From the NCBI GenBank assembly GCA_013076295.1, contig RQOL01000718.1, positions 4,934,081 to 4,998,080 on the forward strand: a stretch of DNA of 64,000 bases, in the 5' to 3' direction. The DNA is from Sanderia malayensis. Its lineage: Eukaryota; Cnidaria; Scyphozoa; Semaeostomeae; Pelagiidae. Every line of letters begins with the position of its first letter. The first letter of the stretch is position 1. This document shows positions 45,127 through 54,151 of this stretch, in pieces. Made by a program: the position numbers and the translations under genes. Below the pieces are notes generated by a model. That model was not told the DNA's origin. It ran no database searches and saw only the letters and a program-made list of their open reading frames with translations.

Positions 45127-46435
45127 ATGGCTCACAATGCGAACGGTTTTGTGAGTGGAGATACACTTGACCTCATACTCGATTGGTTGGATGACGATAT
45201 TTTGGACACAGAGTTTGAAGAAGAAATTGAACAAGAAGCAGAAGAGGTACAAAGAATTCTACCACAGTAGGCTAATTTGTTGATAAATTGAAACTCATTT
45301 ATAAACCCTTCACATAAGGACACTACTTGCAGCTGTTATTTAGGTGATAACAAAATTTTAGGCCCACTAGTACAGACAGTATTTTATCAGTTTTTGAGTT
45401 ATTTTATTCGCTCTTTAATGATCTTAATACCTATTTCCAGGTAGCAAACACAGGCCAATTCTGTTGCACGTCTTGCTCCAAAGTGTATAAAACCAAAGGT
45501 GGACTTTCTCATCATGTGAACATGAAACATAACGCAGAAATAAAAAAGGCAGATGAACTTGAATGGGAAACATTTGACAGCATTTTATCTAACACACAAC
45601 AAGCGATCGCTAAGACAAATGCTATAAAGATTATGTCAGAAGGAAAATTGGTATTTGCCAGCTTACTGAAACAGAGAAGCAAACTATATATTCTGCTGTA
45701 CAAGCCCTATATGTAGACCTCGGTAGAACTGATAATGCAGAAGAATTTTATTCTTTGTACTGCAGTAAAGTGATTTTAAACTCAAAAGAATTATTTCCAA
45801 AACTTCAGCAGCCACTTTGTAGTTTGTTTGCAAAAAGGCTGGGGGACAAGCTGTTTGCCAATGCAAAAAAACCTGTTCAAGGCCCAACAGAGAAGCCACC
45901 TCCAATCACAAGCAAAGGAATGGGAGGACTTCAATTCCTTTCAGGTTATGTTGTAAGAAAATTTTTGAAAAAGTCAAAAACTAATAAAAATTACCTCAAG
46001 CAAGAGCACCAATTTATTATCAAGGTACTCACCACTTTGATTACATGTAATTATGCAGATCAGCCACTTATTCAGGCAACAAGTCAAGGAGGGCTCACAG
46101 CTGTGAGCCAAAACATGCAACAAATTTTCAGGACAGCTGAAGAGAAGTTCAGGCTGGAGACTTCAATACAGTGACTTAAAAGAATTGATACCTGCAAGAT
46201 GACTGAATGCCTCATGAGAGATACATGAATTGTCAGTGTATATGGGAACATTATTCAGGAAAGTGGAACTGACATTGACCAAGAAATCAAAAATAACCTT
46301 CTTGAGAAAGTGCTCAAGTTATATTTAAGATTTCGTGCTTTCTCTTTAGCCAAGGACATTACTAGCAAGCATCGTGTAGCTATAAAGGCTAAAAAAGCAA
46401 AAAGTCTCAGAAAAAACAATAAAGAAAGCTACTGA
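45127..46435 (+). pseudogene. Zinc-finger accessory protein carried by the P-like element
   Basis: ATG at 45127. Exon 1 (45127-45246) encodes MAHNANGFVSGDTLDLILDW followed by an acidic helix. It ends at GAAGAG|GT and joins, in phase, an exon after TTTCCAG at 45441. That exon opens with a C2H2 finger (CCTSCSKVYKTKGGLSHHVN then MKH). A one-base shift near 45650 moves the frame to QLTETEKQTIYSAVQALYVD, and the protein continues through LCSLFAKRLGDKLF and GMGGLQFLSGYVVRKFLKKS. Two TGA codons (46172, 46228) precede a basic tail (RFRAFSLAKDITSKHRVAI) ending at 46435. The GGLQFLSGYVVRK segment resembles a motif in some transposase C-termini. Function unknown; a regulator or DNA-binding helper is only a guess. 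Confidence 0.6.
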
Positions 46436-46582
46436 TAAGCCTGCTATAACTGATTAAAATATCACAACTATGTAATATAACAACTTAATGTAACATAACT
46501 ATGTAATATAACAACTATAAATTATGTTCCATAAGAAAGTATACACTTGTTAAAATGTCTCATTATGTACCAAACCCCTACC

Positions 46583-49532
46583 CTAATTGTTTTGCAAAAA
46601 AGCTGCTGGGGTTTGACCAAGATATCTTTTCTGCCATGGCTGATTGTCTACATGATACCATAATACATGGCGCTTTTTGTTGTAGCTGCCTCTAGTGTTG
46701 CCTGTCACAGGAGTAATTGACCTTTGCATGCAGATGGTATTGGACTGATAACCAAACTGTTGTATGGAAGGGTTATCACTTTTTCGGCCAAGAGCACGGT
46801 GTGTTCCAAAATATCCTTCCAAAGTATCTTGATTAAAGTTTTCAGTCAGCACAAAAGGCATTCCATTTTCAAGCCAGAATCGAGTGGCCTCTATGACTGA
46901 ATTTGCTGTGATGATCAAGCCTTCGTAAGTTTGATTGGATAAGAACATTCTTTCACGATCATTCATTGAAAAGTTTCCATTTCTTTCTTAGACACACTTT
47001 TTCCAATTCTTCAAAAAGGTTAGAAATTGATTCTGCAGCCAATCAAATCGATGATCATTGACAGATCGATAAGGTGCCAGAAAGTCTTTTCTTTGGCCTA
47101 TGCCTTCAAACTGATTTCTAACATTTAAACAATCGAAAAACTGTCCATGCACTCACACAATTCAGCAGTTGCATGTGTTGTGGCTGGGTAAAAATTTTGT
47201 AAAACTTTCGAAACACTGCTACTCAAAACCTGGACTGCAAGGAGAACATTCATCACTGAATATGGTGTAAGGTTGACATGTTCATGTGTTAGTTTTGGTA
47301 ACAGCTTCAATCCATTGTTTAGCTCGTCATCAGCCAGTTTCACAATATGATACCAAACAATATCCTTTCCATTGTTCCATAATCTCCGAGTATTTTTTCC
47401 ACTTCCTAAAATTTCAACAGTATATATATTACTAAATATGACTTTGCTTTATTTGTACCTAAACATTAGAATATTTGGGTTGGTATTTAATGAAATATGA
47501 CAGCATAAAGCCAAAATACCTGAGTGGTAAACACAATTCCTTGTAGTTTTCATAAGATGAGGTGCATCTGCAAAGAACCAAATATATCTGCGTGTTGTTG
47601 CAAAGAAATTGATGGTTCTGTAAACAACATCACTTTCAACTTTATCATCCAACAAATGGTGCATTTTATAAGTATGCATTTTCTGTTGGGAGAAGCACCA
47701 TCTGAAACTGCAGCAATGGCTGGCAATTCACATGTCATCTCTAAAACTGCAACTGCTTCCCAAAATGTCGGCATGATTTGAAAGGATGTGACACCTTTTG
47801 TACCAAAATATGCCAAACTAAACTTGAGATCAGATGCCAATCCTCTTAAATAGTACACTAGGGCATGCGTGGCTAAGTCATTAACATTGGTGAACGAGGA
47901 TAGTTCAGGCCAGGGTCTCCAAGGTCAACATACCCAATCAAATTTCCAGAGTATTTATCAAAGACCAGATTTTCTTGGACCTTGACCTCATCAAAAGACA
48001 ACACAACATACCGTTGGTAACCAGTAAGGCTTTGTGTAGTCTTGACTAATTCAGCAATGACTTCAGCATTGAATCCAGCAGACAGTCTTATTGCATTTTT
48101 GTAATCTGGTAATGTTCTTCTAGAAGGCAATTCAGCACTTGCGATGAACGTAACTCTTCATATGCTCGTGACGATTTTGAAGCAAGAGAGAGGCAAAACC
48201 TTATTATCATAGGATGATATCTAATCTGGCCATTAGAATTGGCTGCCATCCTTTGTTGTTCCCAAAACAGTTGCATAAATGGTGACACATTTTGTTGATT
48301 TTCAATCATAATTTTATTAAAATCATCGCTCATGTCCTGGCTTACTTGAACACCCTTTGATACAATTTCCCTCTTCATGCGATAAATTTTTTACTTGAGC
48401 ATATTTGTTTTTGCCCTTTCTTGCATCAAGGCAAGCTCTACACACTGACGGTTTGTTCGGGACAGTGGTGCAAATGGCTTGGCAGGAGTATTTAAACGTT
48501 GTTGTCTACTGGCTGCTTTCTTCTTGCTTTTTACCTCGAAAGCTGCACAATTGCTGCAAGAATCACTGTTCTCTTTTGAATGGACAATCATGCATGTCTT
48601 TACTCTGCTGACTAGTTCGTTCAGGCATGGTGTCCCATCAGTAAAATTGCCCAGATCAATGTGACAAGGAATAACCTGACTTGTAAGTTCAGAAGTTGAA
48701 CCAACTTCAGAAGAGTCAACAGCTACACCAATGCAAAATTTGTATGACTGAATACAGGACAAAAGATTTGAAATTGTAATGTTCCTTACTGATCTGTAGT
48801 ATTTCTTGCACAACTCATTGTCACTTGGAAGTGGCCAACCAAAAACAATACAGCTGTAATTCAAATCTTCATCAACAATGATTTCTTATTTTAGCAATGC
48901 ATAAGGATTCATCATCTGTTTGAAATGAACTGCATTATCAATGATTTTGACATCCCAAATTGATAACTTCAGGTTCTTGGTGCGCTTTAAGAAATCATCC
49001 ATGTTTTTATAGATAGCTTTTTCTTTTGGGGCTTCAATCCTGTCCTTTACAATATTTATATGCCGTCTTTTGGTAGATTTCTTGACATCATGTGACTTTA
49101 TGGGAAGATTCAGAGTGGGGACAACATCATCTTTTAGCTTTTTCATGCCAGTCCCTGATAAAAATAACAGTTAGCTGATCACAATTAAACGAAAAGTACT
49201 GCCAAAAATATTTATTACATATATGTTAGTGCCTAGGGCAAGCAAGCACAAACATGTAAATTCACATGTAAATTAAAAGCAATAACAACTCTTGTCAATT
49301 CAAAATCTTCATCTGAAAAATGTCGTTCGAATATGTAAACATTGCCAGCCAAAACCCTTTCCCTGAAGACATTATCTATCACTCTGAACCTGCTAATGAT
49401 ATCCACCATGTCCTTTCTCCATTTGGAATAAAACTCATTTTTCCTTGTTGGTATTTGGAAAAGGTTTAGGCCACCAAACTTCGTTGCCTCCGAGACGGAG
49501 CACTGCGGAAAAGCGCAGTTCTTCCCTGGCAT
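46583..49532 (-). pseudogene. THAP/P-element-type transposase (THAP9-like)
   Basis: Minus-strand P-type transposase. N-terminus (49532): THAP-like CAFPQCSVSEATKFGGLN, with W and ERHFSDEDF, but the usual Cys before ERHF is Phe (YIFERHF), losing one zinc ligand. Then NYSCIVFGWPLPSD, a predicted helical linker, YHPMIIRFCLSLASKSSRAY and LPDYKNAIRLSAG. The catalytic core follows: VVLSFDEVKVQENLVFDKYS and GNLIGYVDLGDPG, then ALVYYLRGLASDLKF, WFFADAPHLMKTTRNCVYHS. C-terminus: [20 protein letters not shown] and [10 protein letters not shown], the usual P-family end. In-frame TAA codons at 48886 and 48391 and frameshifts near 48125 and 47900 (and probably more, or introns, below 47450) disable it. Family identification is firm; exon boundaries are not. 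Confidence 0.78.
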
Positions 49533-51867
49533 ATTTCAACTTTAAATGATTATAAAGTTCTAAAAAAACTGTTTTAAGACACTCAAGAAACGTTTCTGTA
49601 CAAAATGAATGTCAGTTGACAAATATTCCTCGATCGATTACTACAATAGGGGACAAAAGTCGTGGGACACCCAGGATTTTAGCAAGTTTTACACGCATAC
49701 ATCATCCCCCTCCCCCCCACAACAATGTTGTTTGTAGAGGCGGTGTTTTTCAATATCGCCGAAATTCTTTTGGCCCGACGACAACAAAGGACTGGTGCAC
49801 AAGACAACATTGTTTTGGGGGGAGTGGGGGGTCGCATTCTGCTCACAGAGAACAAAGTGTGCAGAAGCACAGCATTATGGGATGAAATTTTCAGGTGTCC
49901 CAAGGACTTTTGTCCCCTATTGTACTTTCCAGCAAAAAATTTACGTGTTTAATGTGTTTTACCATTGGTTTTACAGTGTTTACGGAGTTGCTAAGGCGTC
50001 GCAATGCACACTTTTTGATCATGTGACAACTTTTAATCACTGACTCAAGCTCCCGGCGGGAACAATAGACCAAAACAATAGGCTTCCAGACCAGAGTATT
50101 TTCTATTGACTATGATTAGATCAACATTGTTTGCAAACTTCACATTTTGCAGCCAATCAACCAGGCAATCGTACACCCAACAAATTTGGTGATGGTCCTC
50201 CTTGACAAATTGTTGTGGCACAAAGCTCACCAGCAAGCAAGAAATCTTTGTTGGCAATGGCAATAGCATTCTCTTTCGGTATCATTCCCATAGTTGTATT
50301 CGTAAATAGTCTGCTTCTCATTTGCTGCAATGCCCCTGTGAAAAAATAAATATCTTCGATATCTTTCGCCTTTTCCCATTTCACTCCTTCCACACAAAAA
50401 ACACATTTAATTATGTTATCATATTCACATCATCCACCCATTAAATGTTAACTTGTCAAACAGTAATATACCTGCAAAAAATTCTCTGCGTGGTCCACCC
50501 TCATCCACTGCAGCTTCGCCTACAAAAACCAGAGTGAATGCACTGTTGTTCTTCACCCACTTCTTCTTCCTGTAGTCCACATAATCTTGCCACATGGTCT
50601 TTCTTTGCACATACAGTTGTCTCTTATTTCCTGCCAATTTTTCTACCAAAACAGCTATCTCTTTTCTAGCCTCAGCTGGTGCCACCCATTCATGTGTGGA
50701 ACGCACAGTAACAAGCTCTTCTTGTGGCTTCTCGGCCTCACTGCAACCATCACTGCCAAATTCAGAGAGCCGAATGTCCTGAAAAGTCAGGTCATTGTAC
50801 AATTCTTTTTCTGGTTGCATTCCACTGTCAATGCAATCATTGGTGTGTGATTGTATAATATGTACTGGAAAGTACACCAAACGTACTGGACACTGCCTCT
50901 CTGATGTGTTGATGCCTGAATTCCCACGGGAAACTGTGCCAGTTTTCTGCTGCTCAGACTGGCCACAGATCTCTTCTATGTCCACACTCTGTTTATTTTC
51001 TGCATATGGTGCTCTAGATATAGTACTGGCGGCCACTGTTACAGAAGACTGGGACTGTGTTGTGATCGTATCTGCAAACATTGATGTCAGACACAGTTCA
51101 TCATCATCATCAACATCATTATCATCATCATCACCAGAATCTTTCAGGAAATCCTTCATTCTTCCTCTGCCCAATCCAACATCCAAATATCTGTAAGAAC
51201 GAACATACAGAGGTCCTTGACCAGTCTGATGCTTCAGAATCTTATAATTCCATTCGGGTATTTCAGGAACGGAAAAAAGCCGAGGACCCACAGCTTTCAT
51301 TATCTCGAATTCTGGTTTCACAGTCAATTCGTTGAAATGCGGAATGGAATCTGCAATGGCTTTTCTTATCTCGTGTTCTACCATGGTTGACCTGAACGCA
51401 ACGTCTGAGCCAATGAGCCCAACATCGTAGTAATGTTGTCTATCATGCCTGCGGGGAACCTTCGACATTCTCGGATCGTTGATAAAGAAAACATCTTTGT
51501 ATGCCATAGTTTCCTTCTCTTCCACCACCCGCTTTCTTTTGCCTCCCTTTTCTGCCCTGTTGAAAGGATTCCTGGATTGGTTCCGAGCACGAGCAGAGGA
51601 TGGTAAAGGCAAGGATAGGAAAGAAGGCAAAGATGATGCCGGTGTACATTGTGGTCTGTTTGATGCCGAAGGTGCGATCAATCCTAAGCTAGGATACAAT
51701 CTACACAACACATCTTCACTTCTATTTCTTGGCTGTTCTACACTGCTCTTAATTCTAGTATTTTCAGTTTGCTGGTTAATTGCGCTAGATGCTGCACTAA
51801 ACAGTTCTGTCAGCCTTGCAACCATGTCGTTTGTGCTTCGTTTCACCATGATTAAAGTGCAGCATGT

Positions 51868-52315
51868 GTGACATGTGGTATCAAATTTCGTATTTTGGTA
51901 TCAAATGGTATCAATTTTTGTATTTCAGAGTTTGCAGTTTTTGCATCATAAAATGCGCAATTTTTCTATCAAATTTCGTGTAACAAAATGTCGGGTTTTC
52001 GTATCATAAAGCGGTATCAATTTCCATGTCATAAAAAATGGTATCAAATCTCGTATTATGAAATCTGCACTTTTCGTATTAAAAAATGTGCGGTTTTCGT
52101 GATATAAAATGTACAGTTTTCGTATTATGAAATACGCCACTACGTCGTATACAATTATCACTTTGGCAGTATGAAATAGGCGTTGATGTTATCAAATTGA
52201 CATTCGCATCATTAAATTGACATTTGTATCAGAAAATCGACATTTGAATTATGAAATTGACATTCGTATTATAAAATGGCACTGTTCGTATTATTTTCCC
52301 TTTTGGCACGCCATA
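51868..52315. repeat. Right terminal inverted arm of the composite element
   Basis: Inverse complement of the left arm: read on the minus strand it begins TATGGCGTGCCAAAAGGG, then AATACGAATGTCAATTTC, the CGACGTAGTGGCGTATTT segment, and AATACGAAAACTGTACAT. It lies immediately before the ATG of the HECT-like gene (51849, minus), so it probably supplies that gene's promoter. Confidence 0.85.
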
Positions 52316-52321
52316 TCAATA

Positions 52322-52412
52322 AATCCTTTTCAAATTATCACATTGAAAGTAACTGTTTTTATGAGGGGGTGATTCATCGCCCAAACTCCCTCTCAGTTGA
52401 GATTATTCACCC
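52322..52412. other. Spacer after the composite element
   Basis: Begins with the right target duplication TCAATA (52316-52321). Nothing else recognised. Confidence 0.5.
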
Positions 52413-52754
52413 CTAAGGATCAATAATCTCAACATGGGCGAGTCGAAAGACCTCCCGCCAAAGAGCCCAACAATACTCTGGTGAGAGACCCTCCAACTCG
52501 TCCCCGGAATTGGCAATGAAAATCTCAGGGGAGAAGATAACTTCCCTCCCCAAGACCCCCTGTGCGGTAATTGGAGTCACCACCTCAACTACCCCAAGGT
52601 CATCCAACTCCATCCTACAGTTAGGACAAGTTGGCCTCATTGCTGACTCTAACCACCTCATAATAAAGGGGGGTATGGAAGATACCCCTGCAAGAGGGGC
52701 ATCTTCGCATTTCAGGATCGCGAGTCTCCCGTGCGAAGAGTCTACTTTGCTCAA
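52413..52754 (-). other. Possible 3' exon with a RING-like CPNC motif
   Basis: An open frame of about 113 codons on the minus strand preceded by an acceptor-like TTTTTAG. It includes IPPFIMRWLESAMRPTCPNC followed by RMELDDLG, which looks like the last Cys pair of a RING-H2 finger, but the first half of a RING is not visible. The remainder is not recognised. It could be a 3' exon of a larger gene or a chance frame. Confidence 0.35.
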
Positions 52755-52801
52755 TTGCTAAAAAGAAAAGAGAATGTTCATTAATTCATATAACTATTAC
52801 A

Positions 52802-53944
52802 GCCTGTTCATATGGGGCGGGCTAGCCCGGCAAAACGGGCCAGCCTGGTTGGGCGAGATATTTTTTGTGCATCTTCATATGGAGGCGGGCCAGCCCGTTT
52901 AGGTGATTACAATTTGGCGAGAAAGTGAAATATGGCGGGTTTACACGAAATTACAAGTTTAGTTACTACAACTTCTTTGGCTCTTTTGTCGTTGATGTTA
53001 CAGTTACATGGCTTAGTTTTACTTTGGAAAATACATCCAATCAGGCAAGCTCAGCTTATCAGGTCATATATCGCAAGAAAAAGAAACTTTTTTATTCAGA
53101 AGCTCAAGATGGCAAAGAGGAGACGTATGCTCAGAAAGAAGAGAAGTTGTTTGTTTAAGCCTGGCAGAACAGACCAATGGTGGCAGAATATGATTGGAGG
53201 CCAGCTACCAGATGAAAACTGGAAAAAGAACTTTCGTATGCAAAGAAATGACTTCTTCAAGCTCTGCGAGGAACTGAAACCTTACATTTCTCCACAACCA
53301 TCACCAACTTCAGGGCATTGTCAGCAGAGAAAAAGCTTGCGCTTACCTTACGAGAGAAAAAGTAGCGGAATTTGAGGCTAAATTTGGTATGGCACAAGCT
53401 TTTGGGTGCATTGACGGCACCCATGTACCTATTCTTTGTCGTAAAGAAAATTTTCAAGATTACTTTTGTTACAAGCAGTATTACTCTATTAATACCCAGC
53501 TGTATGTGATTACAAAGGGTTGTTTATGGATGTTGAGTACATGTGGCCAGGCAGTGTGCACGATGCCAAAGTGTTTGCTAATTTATCCTTAAACTTAAAG
53601 CTTCAAGAGCGAACCTGTAATAATACTTTCAAATCAGTTCTGCCAGGGTGTCAAAGAATACCTAGCTACGTGATTGGCGATCCTGCTTATCCGCTAACCC
53701 CTTATTGTTCGAAAGAATACCTGACTTGCAAAGCAACGAACAAGTTGTCTTCAACCAAATGCTGAGAGCTGCCAGAAATCCCATACAGTGTGCATTTGGG
53801 AGGTTAAAGGCCAGATTGTCAATATTAACAAAAAGAATTGACTTAAAATTGGAATCAATACCAACAGTTATTTACTCATGCTTTGTTCTACACAACATTT
53901 GTGAACAAAATCAGTCATATGTTGAAAACGATTTGTTATATTAA
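52802..53944 (+). pseudogene. PIF/Harbinger transposase remnant
   Basis: A possible left terminus (GCCTGTTCATATGGGGCGGG, followed by inverted AGCCCG/CGGGCC motifs) sits at about 52801, preceded by TTACA. An ATG at 52932 opens an N-terminal frame ending in WKKNFRMQRNDFFKLCEELK. A deletion of roughly 150 bp then removes the region between SAEKKLALTL and REKVAEFEAKFG. The DDE_Tnp_4 core follows: AFGCIDGTHVPI (first Asp), a frameshift near 53505, WPGSVHDAKVF, VIGDPAYPLTPY (second Asp), a frameshift near 53710, and IQCAFGRLKARL, where the usual Glu before CAFGRLK is Gln. It ends at a TAA near 53942. No matching right terminus was found. Harbinger transposases cut at TWA targets; this copy is dead. 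Confidence 0.8.
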
Positions 53945-54151
53945 CAAGTTGAAATGAACAAACAAAGGCTGAATTTCAAAATTTGCTTGATCCTGTCTAT
54001 TCATGTAACACCGATGAAGGAGAGGTTATTAGAGCCACACTCTGTTCTTATCTTCAATTGTGTCTTCCACATTATTGAACATGTTGAAAGAATACATTGT
54101 AATGTAATATAATGTAATAACAATAAGCAATTCTTAAAAAAATTACAAAAA

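Larger units (their letters stand above)
44874..50114. mobile_element. P-like DNA transposon (5.2 kb) with two genes
   Basis: Ends CATAGTCAATAGGAAATACT (44874) and the inverse complement CATAGTCAATAGAAAATACT (ending 50114) start inverted repeats of about 130 bp, the right arm carrying an extra segment of roughly 26 bases. ATTAGAT flanks both ends (44867-44873 and 50115-50121); with the adjacent C this can be read as an 8-bp duplication. CATxx ends and 7-8-bp duplications fit P elements. Removing the element rejoins HECT coding (NVDL then MDAKYNDF). Contents: a zinc-finger gene (+) and a THAP/P transposase (-), convergent. Confidence 0.85.
43738..51849 (-). pseudogene. HECT-type E3 ubiquitin ligase-like protein, split by a P-like element
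   Basis: Starts at ATG 51849 beside the right terminal arm. Exon 1 (50472-51849) encodes about 459 residues: a polar N-terminal region, an acidic run near 51120, then the beginning of a HECT domain (EAAVDEGGPRREFF). It splices (GCAG|GTATAT) to an exon ending about 50122 (ALQQMRSRLF, LAGELCATTICQGGPSPN) with a frameshift near 50180. The P-like element follows. Beyond it the coding resumes (MDAKYNDFVYK, then TNASSEEEYQDFL, KQIISPVYTSLRQFEEGL); a TGA at 44351-44353 interrupts before EPEELLANLEV. The last exon (43738-43990) holds DITIGDLAQFITGS, MPPLGLPYAIKV and the catalytic-Cys motif TASTCTLTLYIPCH, ending GFGNV. HECT ligases pass ubiquitin through that Cys to substrates. The complete domain order with catalytic Cys supports the call. 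Confidence 0.8.
33061..52315. mobile_element. 19.3-kb composite DNA transposon with long inverted termini (integrase/HECT type)
   Basis: Left end TATGGCTCGCCAAAAGGG (33061 on) and right end, inverted, TATGGCGTGCCAAAAGGG (ending at 52315) are the start of inverted arms about 420-450 bp long. Both ends are flanked by the direct repeat TCAATA (33055-33060 and 52316-52321), a 6-bp target duplication. Inside, and independent of nested insertions, are an rve-type integrase gene next to the left arm, an uncharacterised gene at about 41.5-43.6 kb, and a HECT-type gene whose start codon is about 20 bases inside the right arm. Three other elements (34169-36059, 37252-41465, 44874-50114) are nested. Subtracting them leaves about 7.9 kb. 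All three native genes carry lesions, so this copy is inactive. I know of no named superfamily with this gene set. Confidence 0.75.

Noticed and set aside
33061..52315. Maverick/Polinton interpretation of the large integrase element
   Set aside because: The 6-bp duplication and integrase fit, but there is no DNA polymerase B, packaging ATPase, protease or capsid gene, and the ends do not start AG.
52802..54150. Complete Harbinger transposon with both termini
   Set aside because: Only the left end looks like a terminus; no inverse copy was found to the right.
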